Part shown: positions 8,909-17,863 of the stretch, one piece after another | How the letters are laid out: every line of letters begins with the position of its first letter | Position numbering within the stretch: position 1 is the first letter of the stretch | IMG/VR virus record: IMGVR_UViG_3300034103_001604 | Span: 1 to 64,000 of that record | Origin: a virus | Reading direction: 5' to 3' (one strand) | DNA: 64,000 bases | Position numbers and translations under genes: made by a program | The notes under the pieces: generated by a model | Databases searched by the model: none | What the model saw: only the letters and a program-made list of their open reading frames with translations | What the model was told of the DNA's origin: nothing

Positions 8909-9606
8909 AAATTAAAATTATAATGACAAATTTGAACATCCATCGTTAATTGTGGTTCTGTAATATAATTTTTTTCTAAAACAAGAAAATAATTTTCTAG
9001 ATCTGGAAATTCTGATCGTTCAATTCCCCACTTATTTTTCCAATACCAATCATTGGCTACATTAACTTCTAAATGATTTTCTATTATAAAACTTCTAGTT
9101 TTAAAATTTTCAATGTTAATCCATTTAAGTAAATTGTCCGGATCTTTATAAAATTCATGGTAATCAGGATATTGAATTTTTTCAAAACCTCCAGATTTTA
9201 TCCATGTAAAATAAGCATACTTGTCTGGCCTTAAAACCATTATAATTTTACTTTTTGGAAAAGTATTTTTTATAAAATCAAGATGAAGTGCAAAATGGTG
9301 AGATTTAACTATTCTATATTTGTCCCAGGTCTTATCTTCGTACGCTGCATCAATTTCATTAATAATTTCTTCTTTTGTCATCGAAGGTAATTCATGAAAT
9401 TTTTTACCAAACTCATTTCCCGGTCCCCAATAGCATCCTTGGTGTCCAATAGTATTATTTGTAAGACTATGAAAATATTCCCTTGATTTATTTTGGTCAC
9501 TGATATTAATAGGTAGTTTTTTATTTTTAGTTAAAATGTAATAAACAGAACTCCACCTAGAACCCGGTGCTCCGGTAAAAAATATTAGTTTACTTTCATC
9601 AATCAT
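8905..9606 (-). CDS. Sulfotransferase-like protein
   Basis: The 233-residue protein has FFTGAPGSRWSS at its N-terminus, the position and type of the 5'-phosphosulfate (PAPS) loop, then RIVKSHHFA and IIMVLRPDKYAYFTW, which match the 3'-phosphate binding strand and helix of sulfotransferases. These enzymes move a sulfonate group from PAPS to a hydroxyl or amine. It is a paralogue of the gene at 12946-13530, sharing FFTGAPGSRWS, GHxGxYxGxGxEF and RPD. A nucleotide kinase-like P-loop is an alternative reading, but the SH and RPD blocks favour sulfotransferase. No sulfate activation genes are seen in the window. Confidence 0.7.
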   Translation of the reverse strand: MIDESKLIFFTGAPGSRWSSVYYILTKNKKLPINISDQNKSREYFHSLTNNTIGHQGCYWGPGNEFGKKFHELPSMTKEEIINEIDAAYEDKTWDKYRIVKSHHFALHLDFIKNTFPKSKIIMVLRPDKYAYFTWIKSGGFEKIQYPDYHEFYKDPDNLLKWINIENFKTRSFIIENHLEVNVANDWYWKNKWGIERSEFPDLENYFLVLEKNYITEPQLTMDVQICHYNFNL

Positions 9607-9607
9607 T

Positions 9608-10213
9608 TTATCTCTCTTCTATAGTACAGTTAATGGTGCCAATTTTAAATTTTTTTAATGTGCCTTCTTTTTGCCACCACCATGCCATTCTTACGTTTCC
9701 AGAAATTGGTATGTTTTCAAAATACACACCCTTTATAACTTTTAAATTAAATTTCTCAGAAAAATCACGAATATCATCTTCCGTCCAAGAATAACTATTC
9801 TTTAACTGACTTATATTTGGAAATGTTCTCATTACAATAAAACCACCGGGCTTAACCCAAGAAACTATTTTTTTTAACTGAGACTCAACAAATTCCCTAT
9901 TTCCAAATTGAATACTGCCTAATGCTAAAACAACATCGGCAGATTCTTCTCTAAATTTAATTTCTTCAATTGGCATATGAATATCTGCAAAGGGAAATGG
10001 TTCAGAATCAAAGCCGATTAAATTTTTAATATGACCTTTAAATCTATTATGACCGCACCCTGCATCAATAACCAAGTCCGGGTCTAATTCATTAATTTCA
10101 TTAATTAAATTTACACCGGTATACTTATAATATTCAAACGCCTTGAAGCCATTCCATCTTTCGGGATTGAATCTAAATTTCACAGTATCTTTAATATCTT
10201 GTATATTTTCCAT
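9608..10213 (-). CDS. Class I SAM-dependent methyltransferase-like protein
   Basis: The protein has 201 residues from the ATG at 10213, which has AAGGAA upstream. A TTG eight codons earlier is less likely. VIDAGCGHNRFKGH is motif I for SAM binding, IGFDSEPF is the acidic strand-2 end, VVLALGSIQFG is motif IV and KPGGFIVMRTFP is the post-motif strand. The fold is that of small-molecule and sugar methyltransferases. It is paralogous to the gene at 12213-12953. The sulfotransferase-like gene starts one base after its stop, so they are likely coupled. Confidence 0.8.
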   Translation of the reverse strand: MENIQDIKDTVKFRFNPERWNGFKAFEYYKYTGVNLINEINELDPDLVIDAGCGHNRFKGHIKNLIGFDSEPFPFADIHMPIEEIKFREESADVVLALGSIQFGNREFVESQLKKIVSWVKPGGFIVMRTFPNISQLKNSYSWTEDDIRDFSEKFNLKVIKGVYFENIPISGNVRMAWWWQKEGTLKKFKIGTINCTIEER

Positions 10214-10241
10214 AAATTTCCTTAGAATTTTTGTCAACTAT

Positions 10242-10598
10242 TTAACTATAGAGATTTTTAAAGATAAAATAATCGAAGACGAATGTTATCTCTGCACCAA
10301 TGAACACAGATATCCAATAATTGTTAATAAAATTCCAAATTTGTCTTATTAACCACCAAGCAGCAATTACTCGAAGGGTGTAAATTATATCGGATTTTAT
10401 ATATTCAATTAACTCTGGTATTTCTACCGAATTAAAATAAAATCCAAATATAAATGTGTCATAGGCAAAACTTAATTGCGCCATTACAAATACAGCAATG
10501 TAGTAAGGGAGATATCGATTTAAAAACTTTACAATAACTCCGCTTACCAACAATCTATAAGAAACATAGATTAAATTTATAACAAGTAAGTCAATCAA
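10242..10598 (-). CDS. Small membrane protein of unknown function
   Basis: The 118-residue protein appears to have three or four hydrophobic segments (about residues 3-24, 30-52, 68-88 and 92-114), separated by short polar loops with aromatic residues. I recognise no family. The only available start is a TTG at 10598, directly after the stop of the glutamine amidotransferase gene and a few bases downstream of AAAGG, so translation by coupling is likely. Its place between a periplasmic-binding/amidotransferase pair and the methyltransferase suggests a membrane role in the same operon. Confidence 0.55.
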   Translation of the reverse strand: MIDLLVINLIYVSYRLLVSGVIVKFLNRYLPYYIAVFVMAQLSFAYDTFIFGFYFNSVEIPELIEYIKSDIIYTLRVIAAWWLIRQIWNFINNYWISVFIGAEITFVFDYFIFKNLYS

Positions 10599-11171
10599 TT
10601 AAAGACCTTTAATAATTTCTAGTATATACGATCTCGTATGATTATTAATAGATCTTTCGGGATGCCATCCTATACCTAATACTCTTTTTTCTTTGTGGAT
10701 CGCTAATTCTATAACACCGTTATTATCGTTTAACAAAACATCAAATCCCGGTGCTAATTTATCAATCATAATAGAATGATGACAAGTAACATCAAATGGG
10801 TCTAAATGAACTGCAACATTATCATACGGAGTTTCCATTAATTTATGAGTTCCTCCCAAGACATAATTTATAAAATGACTTCCTCTACAAATTCCAACTA
10901 AAGGTACATTAGAATCAACAGCATCTAAGATTAATTTTTTTTCAAATTCGTCCCGTGGAGGATAATTGTTATCCCTCCACGTTGTTATATCATGCATGTC
11001 GTTACCACCACATAATATAATTAGATCATAATCTTTTACATTATATTGATCATAACATATTAAAGGAACGATTTGATGTTCCTTTAAAAAATCATACCAT
11101 TCATGATTGATAGCCGAATGCCATGTATTTCTTAATTTGAGGGTAGTTTCTAAACTTAGACCTATTTTCAT
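10599..11171 (-). CDS. Class I glutamine amidotransferase-like (peptidase C26) protein
   Basis: The protein has 190 residues from the ATG at 11171, which forms an ATGA overlap with the stop of the upstream gene. A longer start would run inside that gene. GICRGSH places the nucleophile at C95, and GWHPERS gives H170 and E172, completing the Cys-His-Glu triad. ILCGGND and the HHS segment match gamma-glutamyl-GABA hydrolase (PuuD) relatives. Such domains hydrolyse gamma-glutamyl amides or deliver ammonia from glutamine to a partner. No synthetase partner is obvious here, so either role is possible. Confidence 0.8.
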   Translation of the reverse strand: MKIGLSLETTLKLRNTWHSAINHEWYDFLKEHQIVPLICYDQYNVKDYDLIILCGGNDMHDITTWRDNNYPPRDEFEKKLILDAVDSNVPLVGICRGSHFINYVLGGTHKLMETPYDNVAVHLDPFDVTCHHSIMIDKLAPGFDVLLNDNNGVIELAIHKEKRVLGIGWHPERSINNHTRSYILEIIKGL

Positions 11172-12124
11172 TTTGGGCTCGGCATTTGCTTTACATAAGG
11201 TTGCCATTGTGCTCTTAAAGATAACATATCCTTTCTAAGATTGTCGGAACCTTGTGCATTTTTATCAACAATAATCATATTTTCATCTGCCCATTTTTTA
11301 AATTCACTGCTGTTCAATGCAGGAATAAAATTGTCAGTATACCATTGCACAATCTTTGGATCTGTGTTTTTTGGTAAGACAATATTCCAACAAGCATAGA
11401 CGTTTAATCCAGGAACATAATCTTTCATTAAAGGAACATTGGGCATTGCAGCAAGTTTTTGTTCACCGGCTATTCCAAGAATTTTAATTTTTCCTGTCTG
11501 TACTAAAGTATTAGCAACAGCCACTGGAATAATTCCAAATTCTACAGCGCCGGCAGCAACATCTTGTCCGGCCGGTAGTGGTCCTTTATATGGAACATTT
11601 TGAGCAAATTTTCGATTGCCTTGAACTTTATCCATAAAATATTCAAATGCTAACTGATGTGCAGCACCGCCTGTTGCAAAATTTAATATCCTATTTTCTT
11701 TTTGAACAGCATTAATCAATTCGGGGACATTGTCAACGTTGCTAGATGCACTTGCAATAAATGCTAAAGGACTTTTTCCAATGTTCGTAACTAAAGAAAA
11801 TTCCATTGGATCAAATTCAATCATATGTTTGTAATGAATATCGCTGGCAACAAAAGTACTTTGACATGCTGGGATAGCAATAGTTAATCCGTCTGCTGGT
11901 TTTTTACTGAAAATATTCATACCAATGTTTCCATCAGCACCTGCCTTATAATCAAAAATAAATTTTGCTTTTCCTTGTTTTTCTAGTATACTAGATACAG
12001 ATCTAAATGCCATTTCATTGCCTGAACCCGGTGCAACAGGTGTAATTACAGTAATGGTTTTAGTTGGTTCCCATGCAAAGGCCATAATTGGGAAAAATAA
12101 AAGTCCTATAAACGTTTTTTCCAT
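11168..12124 (-). CDS. TctC/Bug-type tripartite tricarboxylate transporter substrate-binding protein
   Basis: The 318-residue protein starts with a basic residue and hydrophobic signal peptide ending near AFAWEP. The mature part follows the Bug family plan: ITVITPVAPGSGNEM near the N-terminus, YKAGADGNIGM with the ligand loop, a central ATGGAAHQLAF segment, YKGPLPAGQDVAAGAVEFG, and KILGIAGEQKLAAMPNVP. These proteins capture carboxylates in the periplasm for TctAB transporters or for signalling. The TctA and TctB membrane subunits are not in the window. The ATG has a strong AGGAG site, and the gene heads a ten-gene minus-strand run. Carriage of this family by a phage is unusual. Confidence 0.9.
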   Translation of the reverse strand: MEKTFIGLLFFPIMAFAWEPTKTITVITPVAPGSGNEMAFRSVSSILEKQGKAKFIFDYKAGADGNIGMNIFSKKPADGLTIAIPACQSTFVASDIHYKHMIEFDPMEFSLVTNIGKSPLAFIASASSNVDNVPELINAVQKENRILNFATGGAAHQLAFEYFMDKVQGNRKFAQNVPYKGPLPAGQDVAAGAVEFGIIPVAVANTLVQTGKIKILGIAGEQKLAAMPNVPLMKDYVPGLNVYACWNIVLPKNTDPKIVQWYTDNFIPALNSSEFKKWADENMIIVDKNAQGSDNLRKDMLSLRAQWQPYVKQMPSPK

Positions 12125-12212
12125 TGATACATCTCCTCTATATTAAATATGTAAAATGAATATAAATTCTAAGATATTTATAAAAATATTCATCGAAAGG
12201 AAAAATTTTTAA

Positions 12213-12953
12213 ATGAATACTAAAATTTTTAATTTAATAACAAAAAATTTACAAAATTCTTTTAATTTACCAAAATATAAAAAAATTATTGATAATTTAG
12301 AAAAAAATACAATCGTAAAAGAGTTACCTTGGACACCTGTCAGGTTTCAAAAATTTGAAAACAATATCAAACAAGAACTTCAGTTTGATAATATTGATCT
12401 TTCTGGTACTATAGAAGAAATAGTAAACAGGTTAGATCAAAATTATATGAAAAGATTCTTTGGTGAAATTTGGAAACCTACAACTGAGCAGTACCAGTAT
12501 AGCGGGTGGGCGGTAGTTGAAGAAATTAATAAACAGAATCCAAAATCAGTTTTAGATTTTGGCTGCGGCTATAACCCATTTAAAAACAGAATTAAAAATA
12601 TCGTTGGCATTGATCCTTATAACAACTGTGCAGATTACATGGTTGATATATTAGATTTTAAAATTGAACCAAAAAGTTTTGATCACATCATTGCATTTGG
12701 AAGTCTAAACTTTAATAATAAAGATGATATTGAAATTAGATTTCAAAGGTTAGTTGAACTATTGATGGATAACGGGAAAATGTATTTTAGAGCAAATCCC
12801 GGAATCAGTTGGAAAAACGGACCATACGTTGATATATTTCCGTGGTCGTTTGAGTTCGTCTATGACTTATCCAAAAAATACAATTTACATCTCGAAACGT
12901 TCAAGATAGACAACAATGAAAGATTGTATTTTGTATTTCACAAAGTTATTTGA
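12213..12953 (+). CDS. Class I SAM-dependent methyltransferase-like protein
   Basis: The 246-residue protein has about 90 N-terminal residues of unknown role, then VLDFGCGYNPFKNRI (motif I, near residue 110), IVGIDPYNN, IIAFGSLNFNN (motif IV) and LLMDNGKMYFRANPG. The core is paralogous to the gene at 9608-10213, which shares the GCG-x-N-x-FK and GS-x-x-FxN blocks. It lies alone on the plus strand, 88 bases from the divergent TctC gene. It overlaps the convergent sulfotransferase-like gene by 8 bases. Thus a methyltransferase again sits beside a sulfotransferase-like gene. The acceptor is unknown. Confidence 0.8.
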   Translation: MNTKIFNLITKNLQNSFNLPKYKKIIDNLEKNTIVKELPWTPVRFQKFENNIKQELQFDNIDLSGTIEEIVNRLDQNYMKRFFGEIWKPTTEQYQYSGWAVVEEINKQNPKSVLDFGCGYNPFKNRIKNIVGIDPYNNCADYMVDILDFKIEPKSFDHIIAFGSLNFNNKDDIEIRFQRLVELLMDNGKMYFRANPGISWKNGPYVDIFPWSFEFVYDLSKKYNLHLETFKIDNNERLYFVFHKVI

Positions 12954-13530
12954 TTAAAGAGATTAAGCAGTCTTTATAAATTTCGCTGTCAAAGGTTACT
13001 GTTTTATTAAATTCTTTTTCAAAAAATAATTGAGTAAAATGGTACCATACAGCATTTTGTTTGTATGCAAAATCTAAAATAGATTTATTTTGCTGCATAA
13101 TCTCGGAATACATGTTAATACTGTGTTTGTATTCAGAATAATTTGGGTATGTAATATTAAAGCCGCCTGCTTCGTGCCACCAAGAATAGCATAGTATATC
13201 CGGTCGATACACCAGTAATATCCAACTTTCTGGAAAAGTTCTTTTTATTTCGTCTAACTGGTATGCCCAATCGTGACTTTTAATCAATCTTGGTTTTTCT
13301 AAATTTGACCAAGCACTGTCGAGGTATTCTAAATTTAATTTTGACTCAAACTCCATACCTCTTCCAAAATATGCTCCTTTGTGACCTGTAAAATTTTTAT
13401 GATCATATTCTCTTTCTGCAATTCTATCAGAAGTATTTAGATCTAAAAGTTTTTCTAAATTTTGAGAAATCCCACTCCATCGACTTCCAGGTGCTCCAGT
13501 AAAAAAAATTCTATTCGGTATTGTATTCAT
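12946..13530 (-). CDS. Sulfotransferase-like protein
   Basis: The protein has 194 residues from the ATG at 13530, which has AAAGA upstream. The longer TTG start reads back over the previous stop. IFFTGAPGSRWSG forms the PAPS-loop-like motif, followed by GHKGAYFGRGMEFE, RLIKSHDWAYQLD and WILLVYRPD, all shared with the gene at 8905-9606. The Ser/His and RPD blocks fit the cytosolic sulfotransferase core. It is shorter than its paralogue at the C-terminus. It is co-directional with the SPASM radical SAM gene one base upstream, so these two are probably coupled. Confidence 0.68.
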   Translation of the reverse strand: MNTIPNRIFFTGAPGSRWSGISQNLEKLLDLNTSDRIAEREYDHKNFTGHKGAYFGRGMEFESKLNLEYLDSAWSNLEKPRLIKSHDWAYQLDEIKRTFPESWILLVYRPDILCYSWWHEAGGFNITYPNYSEYKHSINMYSEIMQQNKSILDFAYKQNAVWYHFTQLFFEKEFNKTVTFDSEIYKDCLISLIK

Positions 13531-13531
13531 T

Positions 13532-14551
13532 TTAATCTTTCTTTTGATAAGGTTCAACCTTCCTTGAACATTTTATTTTACATATACGACTGTCAAATTT
13601 TAAGAAGTCTGTTTTCCAAAAAGGATCTAAAAGTATTTCATCTAACGTTTTTAATTTTAAATTAAATTTTGTTTTTGCTAAATCTAACCAATAATTGTTA
13701 ACGCTATATCTATTACCTGACCAACAACAGGGATAAAACTCTCCTAGACTGTTTATAAAAACTCCAACTTCTCCTGTTAAACAACTTTTTGCTCTTAGTT
13801 CAAAAGTTTTTAATTTAAGCGTTCTTTTCCATACTACAGAATAATCATTTGGTCGAATCTTTGAAGTTAGGTCTTCAGCAGTTACTTCATACTTGTAAGA
13901 AGGAGAAACTAAATCCATTCTAGGCTGCAATTCATCAAATCCATCATTTGACCATTTAATATTATAATATCCAAATTTAGAACTTTTGGTTATACGATAC
14001 TGATCGAAACCCAAATCTTTAGCCATCTGTTTTTGGTATTCCATCATATCTTGATTAAAACTAAATGGAATCATTCCCCAAACTCTATATGTAGAATTAT
14101 TGTTTTTAAAAAAAGAATTTATACCAACAATAATACTTTCCCAATCAGAATTTTTTCTATACTTATTATTGCTTTCGTGATCCCAACCATCTAAACTCCA
14201 TGTTATTTCGTCGTGCTCGTTTAATATACTTGCTAAAGATTGCCACCATTCGGCTGTTTTGTAACTACCATTTGTAACAATTCTGATATTAATGATAGGA
14301 TTAATGCTTTTTATCCATGAACAAATTTCCAAAAATTCTTTGCAGTAAATTGGATCACCATCATTACCACAAAAGTTCATCATTCGTATATCACGGATTC
14401 TACTTTCAGTAATCTGTGTTTTAAAAAAATTTAAATCCAATTGTTTGTTTAATAAGGTTTCAGGTACTTCAGCCCTTGTACACCTCGGACATTTCAATGT
14501 ACAAATACTGGAAACTTCAACATGCCAATGGTCTAATACTAAATCGCTCAT
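13532..14551 (-). CDS. Radical SAM/SPASM-like protein
   Basis: The protein has 339 residues from the ATG at 14551. A GTG at 14632 would overlap the divergent gene's start and is less likely. C17, C21 and C24 in SSICTLKCPRC bind the SAM cluster. The usual GGEP is replaced by CGNDGDP, a known variation of SPASM enzymes, and shared in kind with the gene at 18130. The C-terminal part has CLTGEVGVFINSLGEFYPCCW and CKIKC, giving the Cys set of a SPASM auxiliary cluster. Such enzymes mostly modify peptides or oxidise alcohols. No obvious substrate peptide gene sits beside it. Confidence 0.86.
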   Translation of the reverse strand: MSDLVLDHWHVEVSSICTLKCPRCTRAEVPETLLNKQLDLNFFKTQITESRIRDIRMMNFCGNDGDPIYCKEFLEICSWIKSINPIINIRIVTNGSYKTAEWWQSLASILNEHDEITWSLDGWDHESNNKYRKNSDWESIIVGINSFFKNNNSTYRVWGMIPFSFNQDMMEYQKQMAKDLGFDQYRITKSSKFGYYNIKWSNDGFDELQPRMDLVSPSYKYEVTAEDLTSKIRPNDYSVVWKRTLKLKTFELRAKSCLTGEVGVFINSLGEFYPCCWSGNRYSVNNYWLDLAKTKFNLKLKTLDEILLDPFWKTDFLKFDSRICKIKCSRKVEPYQKKD

Positions 14552-14620
14552 AGAACTATTTACAATTCCTATTAACTTTAGTAAAATATTTCTATAAATC
14601 TTTAGACCATAAATATTATA

Positions 14621-15580
14621 ATGAAATTGCACGGAACAAAAATAATCGAAATCAAAAATGAATCAGACATGATAACAATTGATTGGACTTTAGGGAATTT
14701 TTGCAATTTCAAATGCGGCTATTGTTTTGATGATTGCAACAGTGGCACTATACGACCACCAAAGATAAATGATACTGTAAAAAATAATATTCAACATTTG
14801 ATTAATCAAATTAGAAAAAATAATGATAAAAGTATTATTTTTAATTTTGGTGGAGGTGAACCTACCTTATTTCACGATTTTGAAAACTTAATAAATTTTT
14901 GTAGCACACTTGGAAAAATATCAATGGTTACAAACGGAAGTCGAACCATTAATTGGTGGAACGATAACAAAAAATTTATTAATTTTATCAGTCTTAGTTT
15001 TCACGTAGAAGAAACAAATTTTGATCACGTTGTTAATTTAATCAAAGAAATCGGTAATGATGTTTCAATCAGTGTTCATTTTATCATAGATGATTTACAT
15101 TTTGACAAATCAACAAATTTATATGAACAATTAAGAAATATAATAATTGAACAAAAGTTGAAAACAAATTTATATATTAAAACGTTAAGGTCTACTTCAA
15201 AACGAAAAATATCGTATGACAAAGATCAAAGTAAAATAATTAACAGTTTGTTACCATACTCGATAAATCCACCCGTTTTTAAAACTTTAATAAAACTTGA
15301 AAATGGAAAAACAGTAGGATGGGATATGAGAAATTTGATAAATTATTCTGAAAATTTTTTTAATTACACCTGCGAGGGACACAAGGAATTTGTTCAAATA
15401 TTTTTAAATGGTGACGTGGGAATGATGTCGTGTGGTCAATTTTATCTTAACAATATGACAAATATATTTTCTAATGATTTTTCAAAAAATTTTATCGTCA
15501 ATGATGAAAAATTAATTTGTAAGCAATTAAGAGATTGCGGATGTTTAGGACTACATACTGCATCAAAATTTATTAACTAA
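14621..15580 (+). CDS. Radical SAM protein
   Basis: The 319-residue protein has the SAM-cluster cysteines C28, C32 and C35 in NFCNFKCGYC, with aromatic Y34 in the expected place, and FGGGEPTLF as the GGEP motif. A TNGSR strand and a SFHVEE strand follow the normal order of the partial TIM barrel. Near the C-terminus are CEGHKEF, MMSCGQF and C-x5-C-x-C residues that may form an auxiliary cluster. It starts a five-gene plus-strand operon running to 18813 that contains two more radical SAM enzymes. Confidence 0.87.
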   Translation: MKLHGTKIIEIKNESDMITIDWTLGNFCNFKCGYCFDDCNSGTIRPPKINDTVKNNIQHLINQIRKNNDKSIIFNFGGGEPTLFHDFENLINFCSTLGKISMVTNGSRTINWWNDNKKFINFISLSFHVEETNFDHVVNLIKEIGNDVSISVHFIIDDLHFDKSTNLYEQLRNIIIEQKLKTNLYIKTLRSTSKRKISYDKDQSKIINSLLPYSINPPVFKTLIKLENGKTVGWDMRNLINYSENFFNYTCEGHKEFVQIFLNGDVGMMSCGQFYLNNMTNIFSNDFSKNFIVNDEKLICKQLRDCGCLGLHTASKFIN

Positions 15581-15589
15581 AAAAATATT

Positions 15590-17017
15590 ATGCTAGATTA
15601 TATCTACTCAGATCAAGAAAACCCATTAATGATGATTGTATGGGACTTAGGGCGGAGATGCAACTATGATTGCACATATTGCACATCGTGGATGCATTCA
15701 ACTACTGCACCGTTAAACAGTCTCGAACAATACAAAAAAACTGCTCAATTTATTGACAAATATTATTCTATATATTCTAAACATCATAGAAAAAATTGGA
15801 ATTTGATGATTTCATTTACAGGAGGAGAGCCAGCAGTCAACCCTGCATTTTTTGATCTTTTATCATTTTTAAAAGAAAATTATCCTTATATGAAATTGAA
15901 CCTAACCACTAATGGAACATGGAACGAAAGAAAAGGAAAATTTTTATTAGATCATTTAGATAGCATTACAGTTTCATATCATTGTGAAGGTACACAAAAA
16001 CAAAAAGATCTTGTTAGACATAACCTTAAATGGGTTCGAAACACTATAAAAAATCCTAGTAAATTAAAAGTAAATGTAATGATGCATCAAGATTATTTCG
16101 ACGAATGCGTTGATTTAATTGAAAATTTCTTAAAGCCCAATGATATAAAATACATTCCCAGAGTAATTGGTGATGATAATAAATTTAAATCTAAATGGTT
16201 TGAAGATATGGACGGTGCCATGCGTCGAACATCGCACACATACACTTTTGAACAATTAGATTATCTTAAAAATCATTGGAATAAGAAAAATCAAGAAGCA
16301 GCAAATGCTAATTTTAAAAAACAAAAACGAACTAACATTTTTGACTATACCAAAGACAATTTCAAAACAAAAAAAATTATTGAAATAAAAGTAGATAATT
16401 CACCAATCAATGTAAAAAAAGTCGAAGAAATTGTTGACATGAAAGAAATCGTTAATGTAATAAAAGTTGAAGATCCAATTGTTACAAAAAAGATTGATAC
16501 TAGTTTGTTAGAAAAATCACAACCAAAAGCAATAGAAATAAAAACAGAAGTAACCGATGGACTTGCTAGAAAAATGGGGAGAATGTGTTGCGGTGGTAGA
16601 TGTATGACTGTTAAAGATAACGGAGAAATTAAGAACGCTGCATTTATTGAACAAAGTAATTTTAAAGGGTATAACTGCATGGTAAATTGGTTTTTCTTAC
16701 ATATAGAAGAAGATAAAAACGCTGTATACCATCATCAAACGTGCATGGCAAAACTTCCTAATACTCCAGAAGTTGATATTGACATGATAAAATTTACCAA
16801 AGCAAAATTTACAAACGAAGTTGGCCCAATTACGTCTTTGACCGAATCTGACAGATATTTAGAGTGGTTAGAAAAACAATTTGAAAACGGTAGAACTCCT
16901 ACTATCATTTGCCCCAATACTCATTGCGGGTGCGGTATTTGTGTTACCAAAGCCAGCAATGAATTAGATTTCAGAGAAATTGCAAACAAATTTATAAAAT
17001 TAGGAGAAACTATTTAA
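15590..17017 (+). CDS. Radical SAM protein with charged insertion and Cys-rich C-terminus
   Basis: The 475-residue protein has cysteines C24, C28 and C31 in RRCNYDCTYC, followed by SFTGGEPAVNP and LTTNGTW, which establish the radical SAM core in the first 220 residues. Residues from about 235 to 325 form a low-complexity, Lys/Glu/Val-rich insertion (VKKVEEIVDM and similar), perhaps a flexible linker. The last 150 residues carry many cysteines (RMCCGGRCM, NCMV, QTCMAK, CPNTHCGCGIC), enough for one or more extra iron-sulfur clusters. The insertion and dense cysteines are unusual. The substrate is unknown. Confidence 0.86.
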   Translation: MLDYIYSDQENPLMMIVWDLGRRCNYDCTYCTSWMHSTTAPLNSLEQYKKTAQFIDKYYSIYSKHHRKNWNLMISFTGGEPAVNPAFFDLLSFLKENYPYMKLNLTTNGTWNERKGKFLLDHLDSITVSYHCEGTQKQKDLVRHNLKWVRNTIKNPSKLKVNVMMHQDYFDECVDLIENFLKPNDIKYIPRVIGDDNKFKSKWFEDMDGAMRRTSHTYTFEQLDYLKNHWNKKNQEAANANFKKQKRTNIFDYTKDNFKTKKIIEIKVDNSPINVKKVEEIVDMKEIVNVIKVEDPIVTKKIDTSLLEKSQPKAIEIKTEVTDGLARKMGRMCCGGRCMTVKDNGEIKNAAFIEQSNFKGYNCMVNWFFLHIEEDKNAVYHHQTCMAKLPNTPEVDIDMIKFTKAKFTNEVGPITSLTESDRYLEWLEKQFENGRTPTIICPNTHCGCGICVTKASNELDFREIANKFIKLGETI

Positions 17018-17863
17018 GTGTTTTATCTTGATTTAAAAAAAGGAAATTACGTTGCCACAATTAAATTTAAGGAACTTGATCACTCATTATCTAAAAAATG
17101 GGCAAAAGTTCTTAAAAAACATATCGACGCTGGCTATCCCATAGCACAACCGAACAGAATCTATAATCTAAACAATGAATGGGACGAATTAAAAATTATT
17201 AATCAAATAAATCAATGCATTCAAACTATAAACAACTATAAACAGTTTATTGATTTTAAAATTTTATCTCAACAACTTTCACAAACTGACTCAAACATCC
17301 TACATCATTACTTTGAATTAATGAGAGGAGAAAACGACAGTCCCAATGAATTTTACAGAGACGCCCCCAGGGAAATTAAAAAAGTAATTGAAGAATATAA
17401 TGTGTTGATACATAGATGGGAAGATCTAGGTAGTTATGGAAGAATTGTAGTGCATTTCAAAGAACGCCCAATGTTTGAATTAGATGACGAGGATTATCAA
17501 CACTGGACTTTAAATTACGAGCCAGGCGATATAAGACTAAATTATTGTCACAAAGGAAAAACAATTTGGGACTGTTTCAAAGACGGGGATGATATAGTAG
17601 GTGATGATAACATTAGACCTCAACATAGGTACAGTCCAGATTTTAATATTATCTTTGGACGAGGCCCTGGAAAAACTCAAGCATTTGTAGATTGGTGGGA
17701 AAGAATGTCGCCGAAGTTAAATCAATTAGGATTTTACCAAGATGATCCTAAATGTGCAATAGGACATGCTGTAATAGGAAAAATACAAGGCGACCCAGAT
17801 GCTGTAAAGAAAAATATTTTAGGAGCAACAGAAATATTAGGAATAAGATATGATAACACTTAA
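17018..17863 (+). CDS. Conserved-looking protein of unknown function
   Basis: The 281-residue protein starts at a GTG directly after the stop of the radical SAM gene. It is soluble, rich in acidic and aromatic residues, with no signal peptide. Segments such as FYRDAPREIKKVIEEYN, YEPGDIRLNY and FGRGPGKTQAFVDWWERM look like ordered helical and strand regions, but I recognise no family. It overlaps the next gene, a SPASM-like protein, by 14 bases. Its position between radical SAM genes suggests a role as partner or substrate-binding protein for them. That is inference only. Confidence 0.6.
   Translation: MFYLDLKKGNYVATIKFKELDHSLSKKWAKVLKKHIDAGYPIAQPNRIYNLNNEWDELKIINQINQCIQTINNYKQFIDFKILSQQLSQTDSNILHHYFELMRGENDSPNEFYRDAPREIKKVIEEYNVLIHRWEDLGSYGRIVVHFKERPMFELDDEDYQHWTLNYEPGDIRLNYCHKGKTIWDCFKDGDDIVGDDNIRPQHRYSPDFNIIFGRGPGKTQAFVDWWERMSPKLNQLGFYQDDPKCAIGHAVIGKIQGDPDAVKKNILGATEILGIRYDNT

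Noticed and set aside
17640-17690. Walker A-like GRGPGKT in the unknown protein at 17018
   Set aside because: Spacing is G-x-x-x-G-K-T, one short of the P-loop consensus, and no Walker B follows.
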